Shown here piece by piece: positions 7,651 to 16,405 of a DNA stretch of 21,952 nt (position 1 is its first letter; every line of letters begins with the position of its first letter). Position numbers and translations under genes: made by a program. The stretch is from Opitutia bacterium UBA3151 (GTDB lineage: Bacteria > Verrucomicrobiota > Verrucomicrobiia > Opitutales > Seribacteraceae), in assembly GCA_002364975.1 (NCBI GenBank), contig DEYT01000011.1, forward strand, positions 4,767 through 26,718. The letters are read 5' to 3'. The notes below the pieces were generated by a model that saw only the letters and a list, made by a program, of their open reading frames with translations, did no database searches and was not told the origin of the DNA.

Positions 7651-9038
7651 TTGTTTTTTACCTCATTATCGGATTTTTCAAATATTTCTTTGGGTGCTCT
7701 AGCTAAGAAATCTTCTACATAAGCTGTAGTGGCTTCACCTTGGCGAAACGCAGGATCTAAAATTACTGCTTTTATAAATTCAATATTGGTGTCAATTCCA
7801 CGGATTAAATATTCGCTTAAAGCACGATACATGCGATCAAGTGCAATTTTGCGGGTTCTGCCATAAGTTATCAATTTGCAAATCATACTATCATAGTGCG
7901 GACTTACTGTGTAGCCACCGTATACATGTGAGTCCACTCGAACACCATGCCCACCAGGTGCATAATATAATCCGATTGTACCAGGAGATGGAATAAACCC
8001 CTTCGATGGGTTTTCTGCACATATTCTACATTCGATAGCATGCTTGCTAAGGGCAATATCTTTCTGGGAAAAAGAAAGACGATTACCAGAAGCAATTTGA
8101 ATTTGTTCCTTGATTAAGTCGACCCCCGTTGCCTCTTCAGTAACGGCGTGCTCAACTTGAATTCTCGTGTTCATTTCGATAAAATAAAAGTTACCTTTCG
8201 CGTCTACCAAGAATTCAATCGTTCCAGCATTTATGTAATCTGCAGCTTGTGCTGCCTTTATGGCAGCTTTTCCCATACGATTGCGTAGGCTTTTATCGAG
8301 AAAAGGGGAGGGGGATTCCTCAATAACTTTTTGATGCCGACGCTGGACCGAGCAATCACGCTCACCGAGATGGATTATATTTCCATGCTTGTCAGCAAGA
8401 ACTTGGAATTCAATGTGTCTGGGATTTTCCAGATATTTTTCGATATACAATGAACCATCACCAAAAGCTTTTTCTGCTTCCAATCTGGCAGACTGGAATT
8501 CTTTTGCAAAAGTTACGGCATTGTGAGCAATTCGCATTCCCCTACCCCCACCTCCAGAAACTGCTTTGATAATAACAGGAAAACCAATTTTCTGAGCAGT
8601 TTTCGTAGCAATTTTTTCGTCAGCAATTGGACCATCACTGCCTGGAATGATGGGAACACTAGCTTTGGATACGGTTTCCCGTGCTCTGGCTTTATGTCCC
8701 ATTTGTCTGATGGTCTCAGATTTTGGACCAATAAATGTTATGTCACAAGATTCGCATTGTTCAGCAAATTCAGCGTTTTCAGAAAGAAATCCGTATCCAG
8801 GATGAATAGCATCGACATCAGCGAGCTCTGCAGCACTCAAAATTCGATCTGCTCTTAAATAGCTTTCATTTCCGGGAGCAGGTCCAATACAAATTGCTTC
8901 ATCAGCAAGCTGCACATGTAAAGATTGTTCGTCAGCCTCGGAATAAACTGCGAGGGTTTGAATCCCAAGTTCTCTGCAAGCCCGAGCAATTCTTAGGGCA
9001 ATTTCTCCTCTGTTCGCTATCAATATTTTGCGAATCAT
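7647..9038 (-). CDS. accC: Acetyl-CoA carboxylase biotin carboxylase subunit
   Basis: AccC carboxylates the biotin on AccB with bicarbonate and ATP, the first half-reaction of acetyl-CoA carboxylase and of fatty-acid synthesis. The 463 residues cover the whole family. MIRKILIANRGEIALRIARA is the start of the pre-ATP-grasp domain, followed by the HPGYGFLSEN motif (79-88), K159 and the glycine-rich loop GGGGRGM (162-168). Catalytic residues E288, N290 and R292 lie in IEMNTRIQVEH (287-297), and the C-terminal lobe contains ECRICAENP. Positions match E. coli AccC almost residue for residue in the first 300. The ATG at 9038 lies 14 bases after the accB stop, with an inverted repeat between them, and the stop overlaps the Asp23-family start. 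The C-terminus is slightly longer than in E. coli. The call is secure; accA and accD are not in the window. Confidence 0.97.
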   Translation of the reverse strand: MIRKILIANRGEIALRIARACRELGIQTLAVYSEADEQSLHVQLADEAICIGPAPGNESYLRADRILSAAELADVDAIHPGYGFLSENAEFAEQCESCDITFIGPKSETIRQMGHKARARETVSKASVPIIPGSDGPIADEKIATKTAQKIGFPVIIKAVSGGGGRGMRIAHNAVTFAKEFQSARLEAEKAFGDGSLYIEKYLENPRHIEFQVLADKHGNIIHLGERDCSVQRRHQKVIEESPSPFLDKSLRNRMGKAAIKAAQAADYINAGTIEFLVDAKGNFYFIEMNTRIQVEHAVTEEATGVDLIKEQIQIASGNRLSFSQKDIALSKHAIECRICAENPSKGFIPSPGTIGLYYAPGGHGVRVDSHVYGGYTVSPHYDSMICKLITYGRTRKIALDRMYRALSEYLIRGIDTNIEFIKAVILDPAFRQGEATTAYVEDFLARAPKEIFEKSDNEVKNK

Positions 9039-9044
9039 TATGAC

Positions 9045-9063
9045 AAATCAAATTATTTGATTT
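9045..9063. repeat. 19-nt inverted repeat at the accB-accC junction
   Basis: AAATCAAAT-T-ATTTGATTT is a perfect inverted repeat with 9-base arms and a 1-base centre. It covers the accB stop codon and most of the 14-base spacer before accC. In the minus-strand RNA it could form a weak AT-only stem, ending seven bases before the accC ATG. There is no other ribosome-site signal for accC, so the element might tune the AccB:AccC ratio. It could also be chance in AT-rich DNA. Confidence 0.35.
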
Positions 9064-9496
9064 TGAAAAGAGGTTGTCCATATTCAACGCTATCACCATC
9101 CTGTGCACGAATATCGACAATTTCACCTGAAACATCAGATTGAATCTCATTCATGACTTTCATTGCCTCAATGATACAAAGTACATCTCCTTTGTTAACA
9201 TGATCTCCAATTTGTACGAACGCCGCATCATCAGGGGATGGTTTTCGGTAAAAAGTTCCTACCATTGGCGACATAAAATTTGATTCGTCATCTTCGACAG
9301 TTTCCTTGACTGGTTTTTCGTTAATTTGGGGAGCTTGGCTAGTTTGATTTACTGGAGGAGCAATTGTTTGAGTAACGATTGTCCCAGAACCTGGTCTGCC
9401 AAGTCTAAGTTTTAGGTCTTGGGTCTCGATCTCCAAGTCGGAAAGATCTGATTTTTGCATCAAAGAGATGATCCCTTTAAGTTCGCTTAAGTCCAA
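9053..9496 (-). CDS. accB: Biotin carboxyl carrier protein of acetyl-CoA carboxylase
   Basis: AccB carries the biotin that shuttles CO2 between AccC and the AccA/AccD transferase. The 147-residue protein has an N-terminal helical part (1-40), a Pro/Gln/Thr-rich linker (about 41-70) and a C-terminal biotinyl domain. The biotin-accepting lysine is K113 in EAMKVMNE (110-117), and FMSPMVGTFYRKPSPDDAAF (74-93) includes the thumb region typical of AccB. The start is TTG at 9496-9494. It is supported by a strong GGAGG nine bases upstream, and the only nearby ATG (9512-9510) is in another frame. It is the first gene of accB-accC-Asp23-AmaP-like. BirA, encoded at 18195-19253, should biotinylate it. 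The call is secure. Confidence 0.96.
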   Translation of the reverse strand: MDLSELKGIISLMQKSDLSDLEIETQDLKLRLGRPGSGTIVTQTIAPPVNQTSQAPQINEKPVKETVEDDESNFMSPMVGTFYRKPSPDDAAFVQIGDHVNKGDVLCIIEAMKVMNEIQSDVSGEIVDIRAQDGDSVEYGQPLFKIK

Positions 9497-9505
9497 AGTA
9501 AATTT

Positions 9506-9510
9506 CCTCC
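9506..9510 (-). promoter_or_regulatory. Ribosome binding site that fixes the accB TTG start
   Basis: The minus strand reads GGAGG here, nine bases before the TTG at 9496-9494. It is one of the few strong Shine-Dalgarno sites in the window and is the main reason to accept the TTG as the accB start. It lies directly next to the 14-bp palindrome 9512-9525. Confidence 0.75.
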
Positions 9511-9511
9511 A

Positions 9512-9525
9512 TTTAAATATTTAAA
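9512..9525. repeat. 14-bp perfect palindrome in the accB leader
   Basis: TTTAAATATTTAAA reads the same on both strands and ends one base before the accB GGAGG site. A dimeric repressor bound here would block the leader, and the RNA form could weakly mask the ribosome site. Because it contains only A and T in an AT-rich gap, chance cannot be excluded. Confidence 0.3.
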
Positions 9526-9615
9526 GTTTGAGATCCTTAAGTTTTAATAATCGATTTAATATGAATAGCAAAGGATAAAAGAAGCGCACTGTTTTAGATT
9601 TTACCTTTAGTTTGA

Positions 9616-12249
9616 TTATTCCACCGTTGGGTTATGCCATGGTCCCGCGACTTTGAATTCTACTATTTTTGAAAATGGATCAGTGATCTCTTTAAAACCA
9701 GGTATAGGAAGATTACCTGCCGGATTTATCCGACCTGTTAGGTCTAGTTCTCCGTTTGAAAGATTTAGATCACCTTTAGACGAAATACTTGAAATTGCAC
9801 CATTAAGTTCCAAAGGGGAAAAATGAATATTTTCGTGATCAATAGTAAAGACTGCGTTTAAAGTTTCAAAGGAAACGGATACAAATGGTAGTTTTAAATT
9901 TTGGAGCAGAGGCAAGAGTTTTAATTTGTCGAAAGCGGATAATGTAAGCTTATCAAATACGGACAATAAAGGAGTAAAAATATCAATTTGGCTAAGATTC
10001 TTCTGTTTTAGCTCTAAAATTCCAGAACCTTTAAACTGAAGCAGATTGGAAAGTGGACCCACCGCTTGTAATGATAAATCAAAGCTACCATTGTTATCAT
10101 CAAATTGGAGACTAGAACCTGATTCTTGAACTTTTAGATCTTGGGAATTAAAAACTTTTATTTCCGGTGTCAGAGAATTCATGAACCTGTGAGTGTTAAT
10201 GTCCTTCAAACTCATGTTAACAGATATTGTATCTGAATTGTTTGAATTATTAATATCAAACGAAAGAGAAGATCGCCCACCAGCGAAATCTATCTGATTA
10301 AAATTTCCAGATGTTAAGTCGTTTCGATAAGATAATAATCCCTTTATTTCATCAATCTTTACTCCTTTGAATTGAAAATCCTCAGCAGAGGAAATTTTAA
10401 TTTCGATCTCATGATCAGTGTTGGATCTATCTGATCGACATATTTTTCCCTTAACCTCGCAGTCTATTAAGGAAGCATTGAGTTCTGAAATCTGAGACTT
10501 AATTGTCTCCCCAAGGACATTTCTTCCTTTTTCAAGCGGATAATCTCCATTGAATTCAAGTTCTAAAAAATACGGTGACTGCGAATTTTTTCTAGGGAAT
10601 TTTAAGGAACCCGAAACGGTTCCTTCTGCATGCGTTAAGTCAATGCATTTTACAAGGGTATCATTGTAGTCGACTGATACCTCGATGACAGAATTCTCAA
10701 ATTCCATATCACGAAAAGAAAAACCCTTAGAATCAACCTTTCCGAATGTATGAGCATCCGTTGAGTTTTCTCCCCATATTCCTTTGATGTTGAAGGATCC
10801 AATGGGAATATCTTTGGTAAAATCAAAATCCAACCATATGCGCTCCCACCAACTTGGCATCCATTGATTAAGGTCAGTTGGTTGGCACGAACCTTCTACA
10901 ATGAATTGATAATATGCTGGATTCCATCTTTGTGTGAAGTTTCCTTCCACCCTACTCGAACCAAAATCCCCATAAGCACTGTAAACAAATATATCTAGGT
11001 TTTCATTAATGGTCCCATCACCCAAAAAATTCCCGTAAGGAGATTCTAAAACAGAAAAATTATTGGCTGTTACATTAAATTGAAATAATTCCTCAGGTTT
11101 TAATGAAGAAATGCTTGAATTAATTTTCAGATTTAGCGAATCGCCATTGATCAATTTTCTTGTGCCCCTAGAATTAGTAAGCGATAGATTACAATTTTTA
11201 GGCACCACAGAGGTGTTTCCGACAAAATTAAGTAGATTATTTGATTTATAAATTGATAGGTGACTTTCACAGTACACAGAATAATTGAATAAAAATATAT
11301 AACAATTCTCTAAAGAACCACTTATGCATACAAGACAATCCGGTAGTTGTCCTGAGAAAATCCCTTCAATTTGAGGGGAATTAAAAGACGAAATGTGTTC
11401 GATCTGGGTGTCGATTCCATTCTCAAAAATAAGACGAGTTTGAAGACGAATGTCTTTTATATTTAAAAAGTTTCTAGGATTTCCATATTTAAAATCTTTA
11501 AGCCCAAAAGTTTTTTCAATTATTAATTTTTCTTCAACTACTTTAGTATTAATTCTACCTATGAATTCACGGAACATTTCCTGTTGTGCTAATTTTTCAA
11601 CTTGAGAAAGGCTGATTTCTAGCTCATCGTTAAGGAAGAAAACACTTTGTAAAGTAAAGTTAAACCTTTCATCAAAAAAGCGATCTAATGAAAGAGTGTC
11701 ATAATACCTTTCGTCAGGCGCGAAGAGATTAAAATTAAAATATCTTTTTAACTCACTTAAATAGTTGGTATTTATCAAACCAATTATATCTAATGTAACA
11801 TTATTGAAAAGAAATTTTGTTTTAAGGAAGTAATTGAATTTATTCAATGATAAATTAATATCTTTAATCAGTATAATAGAATCTTGTTTTGAGATAGAGA
11901 CTTGATCGATATTTAATTTTTTAATGAAATATAACTCATCGAAAAAGATTTTTGGAAAATCTAGTTCAAACTCTATATTTTCTATTCGTATAACATAATT
12001 ATTAGAAGATAAAAAATTTATTTTTTTTGAACTAAATTTATTGGGAAACTTATACTCTAAATTTTCGATAGAAATTGAGTTTTCATCTGCAATAATGGAA
12101 GCAAAGATTCTTGAAGCAACTGAAGGAATAGGAATGCTTATATCGAGAAAAAAAATAAATAAAACTTGAAATCCCAAAACAATGAATAAAAATATTTCAG
12201 AAAGTCTCTTTTTTTTCTTTATCGAATTGTATGCTTCATGCGGCTTCAT
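9616..12249 (-). CDS. AsmA-like protein, large envelope protein
   Basis: This 877-residue protein starts with a basic cytoplasmic tail (KKKKR, 11-15) and one membrane anchor (about 17-36), followed by a very long region of short alternating beta strands rich in Asn, Ser, Leu and Phe. The C-terminal end, with ISSKGDLNLSNGELDLTGRI, PIPGF, and KVAGPWHNPTVE, is the pattern seen at the C-terminus of AsmA-type proteins, where the chain closes with a G-x-W/x-x-P motif. AsmA, TamB and YhdP proteins form long beta grooves that span the periplasm and are linked to phospholipid transport or outer-membrane assembly. The ATG at 12249 lies 3 bases after the DUF4340 stop, so it is the last gene of the ABC-GldG series. 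Low GC and weak conservation fit a structural periplasmic protein. Assignment is by fold pattern; the exact subfamily is not known. Confidence 0.65.
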   Translation of the reverse strand: MKPHEAYNSIKKKKRLSEIFLFIVLGFQVLFIFFLDISIPIPSVASRIFASIIADENSISIENLEYKFPNKFSSKKINFLSSNNYVIRIENIEFELDFPKIFFDELYFIKKLNIDQVSISKQDSIILIKDINLSLNKFNYFLKTKFLFNNVTLDIIGLINTNYLSELKRYFNFNLFAPDERYYDTLSLDRFFDERFNFTLQSVFFLNDELEISLSQVEKLAQQEMFREFIGRINTKVVEEKLIIEKTFGLKDFKYGNPRNFLNIKDIRLQTRLIFENGIDTQIEHISSFNSPQIEGIFSGQLPDCLVCISGSLENCYIFLFNYSVYCESHLSIYKSNNLLNFVGNTSVVPKNCNLSLTNSRGTRKLINGDSLNLKINSSISSLKPEELFQFNVTANNFSVLESPYGNFLGDGTINENLDIFVYSAYGDFGSSRVEGNFTQRWNPAYYQFIVEGSCQPTDLNQWMPSWWERIWLDFDFTKDIPIGSFNIKGIWGENSTDAHTFGKVDSKGFSFRDMEFENSVIEVSVDYNDTLVKCIDLTHAEGTVSGSLKFPRKNSQSPYFLELEFNGDYPLEKGRNVLGETIKSQISELNASLIDCEVKGKICRSDRSNTDHEIEIKISSAEDFQFKGVKIDEIKGLLSYRNDLTSGNFNQIDFAGGRSSLSFDINNSNNSDTISVNMSLKDINTHRFMNSLTPEIKVFNSQDLKVQESGSSLQFDDNNGSFDLSLQAVGPLSNLLQFKGSGILELKQKNLSQIDIFTPLLSVFDKLTLSAFDKLKLLPLLQNLKLPFVSVSFETLNAVFTIDHENIHFSPLELNGAISSISSKGDLNLSNGELDLTGRINPAGNLPIPGFKEITDPFSKIVEFKVAGPWHNPTVE

Positions 12250-12252
12250 GCA

Positions 12253-14013
12253 TTATTCAACTAATTCCACAATTCCCGCATTTATGAATCTATCTTTTAT
12301 TAAATTACTTACCTTTTCTTCTAAGATGAAGGTTTGATTCTGGTCTGGGATACCACCAAACCATTCCCCTGAGTCCTTCTTTTCGCTTAAAAGTAATTTA
12401 AACTTCGAGGAGTTGGTTTCGTCAATTAAATCAAATTTGAATTCCCAAGGATTCCAGTCGCCTGAATTCCAGACTCCGGTTGTTTGAAACGGATCATTTA
12501 AGTATTCCTTTACGCGAAATTGGGAATTGAATAATAAACTTTTCGTTGAATTTGATTCCGAAAAAATAATAGATCTGTTTTGGTCTATATATGTAATTTT
12601 TACAGAACCCTTACTTGAAATTGAAGTATTGAGTACTTTATTTTTAAAATAATATTTGTTTTTACAAAAAATATTATTATCCGGAATACTAATATACGAC
12701 CTATTATTCGAATTATTTAGAAGTGATTTAAAGTATTTATCTGACGAATTGTCATTAATAATAGTGATATTAGTAATATTATTGTCAGTATACGTAATGC
12801 TATAATAAAATGTATTCAAATCGTTCTCAAAATCGAAACTTTTGACATCAATTCCGTCAATTGAAATATCTTCTATTTGTATATCATATAATTTATTGAT
12901 GTAATCATTAACAATTAGTTGATCTCCTTCATACTCGACAATTATACCAGATGAATTGTGCTCTATTATCCATTCACCAACATTATTTTTTTGAATCTTA
13001 TAACTTTTCGATCCAGATTTGATAAAGAATGATAGAATATGGTCTTTCGAACTTTTAAAAATTTTCTTTTCTCGGTATTTATCTTGCCAGTTTTGCATTA
13101 CTTTCAGATTTTCTATATCCGTACTAAAATATGTGTTAGAATTACTTTTTCTACAGTATAGGAAATTCGACGATTTTGTAATGTGTAGATGAACTTTCTC
13201 TGAGTATCCCAATCCATTAATTTCAAAAGTCAATACCGGTATTAGATCACTTTTTAAATCTTCCGTTTCTATAAAATTATCGATTCTTGATGACAAAATT
13301 TTGTTTAATGCTGAGTTAATGAGTTCATTGTTTGCTGGTTCTGCATAAGGTTTCTCAAAATGCCATACTTCATCCTCGTTTTTACACAAAATAATTTGCT
13401 TCTCTTTTTGGTCATGTATTTCTGTAATATTAATTTTGTCGATACCATAAAGTGGTGTATTAAGGTAAGTAGATTTACTCCAAAAAACAGATGAAGGTGT
13501 TGAAAGATTAACGATGTCTTTTGACATTTTCCAGATAGCTTCTTCGGTATTTTCTCCGTTTTCTGAAAAAACAACGAAGATATTCGATTCATCCCTAGTT
13601 TCTTTTCCCAGTCTGATCGATAATTCTTTATTGTTACCCTGTAAGTGAATTGTTGTTGAGTTTTGGTTTAAACCGTAGTCTTCTAAAATTTCACCCCTTG
13701 CTTCTAAGTCTCTGCAATCAATGACAAACAATGGATTTGAATGTACGAGTTTTGTCGTAAGATTTGAAATGAGTAAGCCTTCTGCTTTCCAGTTGATCGG
13801 AGAGGTCAACAACCAATCCTCGTCCATTTTTTGTATTACTAGATTCTTTTCTACCTCTCCAGTAGATATTTCTATTCTTTCAAGAGTTTGAATTGTTTCA
13901 ATCATTCGAGATGAAACATCATAAATATTTTCTTCTTCAGGATTAAAACTAAAGTAGATGAACAAGCCTACAGCCAAGTTGGCTAAAAGAAGAAATATTT
14001 TTGTTTTATTCAC
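12253..14013 (-). CDS. DUF4340 domain protein, membrane-anchored
   Basis: This 586-residue protein has an N-terminal membrane anchor (about 5-22, KIFLLLANLAVGLFIYFSF) and a large periplasmic part. The opening ERIEISTGEVEKNLVIQKMDEDWLLTSPINWKAE, followed by LFVIDCRDLEARGEILEDYGL, is the DUF4340 pattern (I.I...........W.l..P....D...v..L...l......). A similar unit seems to recur around 205-240 and again near 335-375 (ENVGEWIIEH-like, then a spacing to YINKLYDIQIEDI). DUF4340 genes commonly follow gldG-like genes in PVC bacteria, but the molecular role is unknown. The GTG start at 14013-14011 overlaps the GldG-like stop by one base (TAGTG), so synthesis is coupled. The C-terminal half is rich in Asn, Ser, Lys and Ile and lower in GC than neighbouring genes. 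Confidence 0.75.
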   Translation of the reverse strand: MNKTKIFLLLANLAVGLFIYFSFNPEEENIYDVSSRMIETIQTLERIEISTGEVEKNLVIQKMDEDWLLTSPINWKAEGLLISNLTTKLVHSNPLFVIDCRDLEARGEILEDYGLNQNSTTIHLQGNNKELSIRLGKETRDESNIFVVFSENGENTEEAIWKMSKDIVNLSTPSSVFWSKSTYLNTPLYGIDKINITEIHDQKEKQIILCKNEDEVWHFEKPYAEPANNELINSALNKILSSRIDNFIETEDLKSDLIPVLTFEINGLGYSEKVHLHITKSSNFLYCRKSNSNTYFSTDIENLKVMQNWQDKYREKKIFKSSKDHILSFFIKSGSKSYKIQKNNVGEWIIEHNSSGIIVEYEGDQLIVNDYINKLYDIQIEDISIDGIDVKSFDFENDLNTFYYSITYTDNNITNITIINDNSSDKYFKSLLNNSNNRSYISIPDNNIFCKNKYYFKNKVLNTSISSKGSVKITYIDQNRSIIFSESNSTKSLLFNSQFRVKEYLNDPFQTTGVWNSGDWNPWEFKFDLIDETNSSKFKLLLSEKKDSGEWFGGIPDQNQTFILEEKVSNLIKDRFINAGIVELVE

Positions 14014-15602
14014 TATAGTTCTTTTCTCAGCCAGCTAACGAAAAAGCCTAATGCTACCACAAGAGCCGGAACAAGAATCGACAAATAGGTCATTTTCTTA
14101 AAATCTTTATCAGTCATCGATAAAGTATATTGATTAATTTTTTTTGGAGGAATGTTAAGGTAAGCACTGTTTTCATTTATCCAACGAACAATATTTCGGC
14201 CTAAATATTTGTTTCCCGAGTTCCTTTTTAAATTTTGATTTGAAAAAATTGTTGAACATCCCACCACCGCGATTTTACTTTTTTTGGTTTTAAACTTTGT
14301 TTCTGAAATCGCAACTACAGGAATAGGACCATCAATATCGAGCAAATTATTTTTTTGTGGTGGATTTTTTCTGTTTGGCCAACCAGACAGGGCCCATGAG
14401 TCACGTGAGGAGTAAAGTAACTCAGATGATTGAAATATTGATCCTTTATTTTGAATGCTTTCAACAGGTCTACAGCGACTCCCAAAAATTCTAAATTCTT
14501 GTTCCATAAGTGGCTTAATAATTTGGTGTGGCCTAGAAGTCGGGTATGTAGATAGATAGTAAGCTCCGCTAAAGTAATCGTAGTTTTGGGTATTGGAGTC
14601 ATAGACAAGCATGTCATGGCATCGAATTCCCCATTCTTTCAAAACATTTCTCAATCCAAAGACGGGGCGGTCTATAACTGAAATCTCGCTTACTGGGTCG
14701 ATGCATAGTAAAACAGAACCGTCTTCATTAAGTACAAAATTCCTTAAATTTGCGACTTCTTTATCGAGGAAAATTCCTTTGGGATGTGCGATTACTATCA
14801 TTTTCGCATTTTTTGGAACTGTATCAACTAAGCTTAGGTCCATGGTGGTAACATTTAGGTTGGACTCTTCAAAAATCCGTCTAAATTCAGAAAATCCAGA
14901 TTCAGAGTCGAAATCCGTTGGACTTGCTTCGCCATGTCCCCTAGTGAAATAAACAACTTTTTTCTCTTCTTTTGGTCCCGCAACCTCCAAAATAGCTTCA
15001 ACTAAGACTTGTTCACCCCTAAAAAAGTTGGGCTCAAGCACACCTCGGCCGGTTTCTGTCCAATCTTCGTAAAGTTCTGATTGCCAGATCGCTTGTCGGG
15101 CATGAGAGTCTCTCGACTTGAAAGTCTGAGTTAAGTCGTAGGGGTTTGGTGATTGTTTATCTTCAAACTTAAAAATTGTTTTTTGAGTTCCTCGGGGAGA
15201 ATAGAGAGTAATCGCATTTTCATTACTTATATTATATCCCAATAGGGACCCCTTTATATTTTTCGGAGAATCGAGGTTTAGCCTGTATATATTGATAGGG
15301 TACTTAGTCGATTCTTGCTTAAATTTTTGCAATAAAATATCTAGATCAGATAGCAACTTTTGAACGATTTTTGGCAAATCATTATTATTTTTAATAGTGA
15401 TTACAATGTCTATAGAATCCTCCATTTTGTTGAGCAAAGCCAAGGTCTCCCTGGACAAAATAAATTTCTTATCTGGAGTCAAGTCGATGTTTGAGTTAAC
15501 TTTCGAAATGATGAAATTCAAGCTCAAGGCAAGTGAGCTTAACAGGACAATAGTAATCCAGGAATCGAGTTTCCGATTCCTTCTAGATTTTTTGAAGTCC
15601 AT
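14013..15602 (-). CDS. GldG-like ABC transporter auxiliary protein
   Basis: This 529-residue protein has an N-terminal membrane segment (about 15-34), a large periplasmic region and a C-terminal membrane segment (last 25 residues) ending in the basic tail SWLRKEL. That layout is the one of GldG and the ABC_transp_aux family. After the anchor come DLTPDKKFILSRET (41-54), a family hallmark, FRGEQVLVEAILEV (195-208), and KVVYFTRGHGEASP (216-229), where the second Rossmann-like half begins. In Flavobacterium, GldG works with GldA and GldF in gliding; in non-gliding bacteria the role is unknown. A GTG at 15605 and the ATG at 15602 are adjacent in frame; the ATG forms a TGATG overlap with the permease stop and is used here. 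DUF4340 follows with a one-base overlap. Confidence 0.82.
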   Translation of the reverse strand: MDFKKSRRNRKLDSWITIVLLSSLALSLNFIISKVNSNIDLTPDKKFILSRETLALLNKMEDSIDIVITIKNNNDLPKIVQKLLSDLDILLQKFKQESTKYPINIYRLNLDSPKNIKGSLLGYNISNENAITLYSPRGTQKTIFKFEDKQSPNPYDLTQTFKSRDSHARQAIWQSELYEDWTETGRGVLEPNFFRGEQVLVEAILEVAGPKEEKKVVYFTRGHGEASPTDFDSESGFSEFRRIFEESNLNVTTMDLSLVDTVPKNAKMIVIAHPKGIFLDKEVANLRNFVLNEDGSVLLCIDPVSEISVIDRPVFGLRNVLKEWGIRCHDMLVYDSNTQNYDYFSGAYYLSTYPTSRPHQIIKPLMEQEFRIFGSRCRPVESIQNKGSIFQSSELLYSSRDSWALSGWPNRKNPPQKNNLLDIDGPIPVVAISETKFKTKKSKIAVVGCSTIFSNQNLKRNSGNKYLGRNIVRWINENSAYLNIPPKKINQYTLSMTDKDFKKMTYLSILVPALVVALGFFVSWLRKEL

Positions 15603-16381
15603 CACTTTCTCATTCGGTCAACTTGTATACTCGCAAGAAATAAAAAATAAAAAATGACCACAAATTGGTGTAAGATGGTTTGTATCTCGATCAGTCCAAC
15701 CGAAAAATTTTGCATTTTATTGAGCCCATGAAACATTGAACCGATACAAGACCATAAAAATTGTGAAAAGCCGCTAAAAATTTGCGTATCGCTGATCTCT
15801 CCAAAAGAGACTGCCATAATTGAAAGATACAGAGTTAGCAGGGTAAATGTAAGCATGCCAGCAACCATCTGATTGTTGGTTATGGAACTGGAGAATATTC
15901 CGATGGCACTGAAACTAGCTCCAAAGGTTAAGAGGTATAAAAAGCATCCAATCCATTGCTCAAGATTACTAAAGCCAAGAGTGGTAGACTGTTCTGGGAA
16001 CCAAAAATAAATGATTAGAGGAAAGCAAAATGCTGCCACTGAAATAAAGACGAAAAAAAGGTAACATGCAGTCCATTTACCAAATACAACTGCAAAATTT
16101 GTAACTGGTGCAGATAAGAGGGTTTCAAGAGTACCAAGTCTTTTTTCTTCTGCAAAAGACCTCATGGTTAGAAATGGGATGAGGGCAGGGGATCCAAACA
16201 TTAACCCAATTACTAAAGATGAAAGCGGTGGCAGAATCCAATCGGTGTTTACAAAAGTCTCAATGAAAAACCGAAAACCGAAACCGAGTAACGCCAAGAA
16301 GTAGAAGCTGGCTACATAAGTTGCTGGAGAAACAAATAAACCGAATAATTCGAATCTTAAAACTACTAAATATCCTTGCAT
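15602..16381 (-). CDS. ABC transporter permease, GldF-like (ABC-2 type)
   Basis: This 259-residue protein has about six membrane segments. After the first one or two comes FLTMRSFAEEKRLGTLETLL (70-89), the conserved cytoplasmic motif (R..a.Ek..gT.e.l...P) of ABC-2 permeases of the GldF/NosY type. No other transporter domain is present. It is the partner of the ATPase encoded upstream, and the two genes are 24 bases apart. The downstream GldG-like gene overlaps its stop (TGATG). GldF in Flavobacterium forms the membrane channel of the GldA-GldF-GldG complex. The substrate cannot be read from sequence. No Shine-Dalgarno sequence precedes the ATG. Confidence 0.85.
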   Translation of the reverse strand: MQGYLVVLRFELFGLFVSPATYVASFYFLALLGFGFRFFIETFVNTDWILPPLSSLVIGLMFGSPALIPFLTMRSFAEEKRLGTLETLLSAPVTNFAVVFGKWTACYLFFVFISVAAFCFPLIIYFWFPEQSTTLGFSNLEQWIGCFLYLLTFGASFSAIGIFSSSITNNQMVAGMLTFTLLTLYLSIMAVSFGEISDTQIFSGFSQFLWSCIGSMFHGLNKMQNFSVGLIEIQTILHQFVVIFYFLFLASIQVDRMRK

Positions 16382-16405
16382 TTAAAAAGTTAAAATACTT
16401 TGAAA

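Larger units (their letters stand above)
9497..9615 (-). promoter_or_regulatory. Leader and probable promoter of the accBC operon
   Basis: This 119-bp gap follows the AsmA-like gene on the same strand. On the minus strand, TTGCTA (9571-9566) and TATTAA (9549-9544) are separated by 16 bases and make a weak sigma-70-like pair, each matching four of six consensus bases. Downstream lies the perfect 14-bp palindrome TTTAAATATTTAAA (9512-9525), immediately before the accB ribosome site. No GC-rich hairpin followed by a T-run is visible, so some readthrough from the upstream operon remains possible. The promoter assignment is inference. Confidence 0.4.

Noticed and set aside
9477..9512. Eleven-codon reading frame (ATG 9512) overlapping the accB start
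   Set aside because: It has no ribosome site of its own and runs through the accB GGAGG; it most likely arises by chance, although a leader peptide cannot be ruled out.
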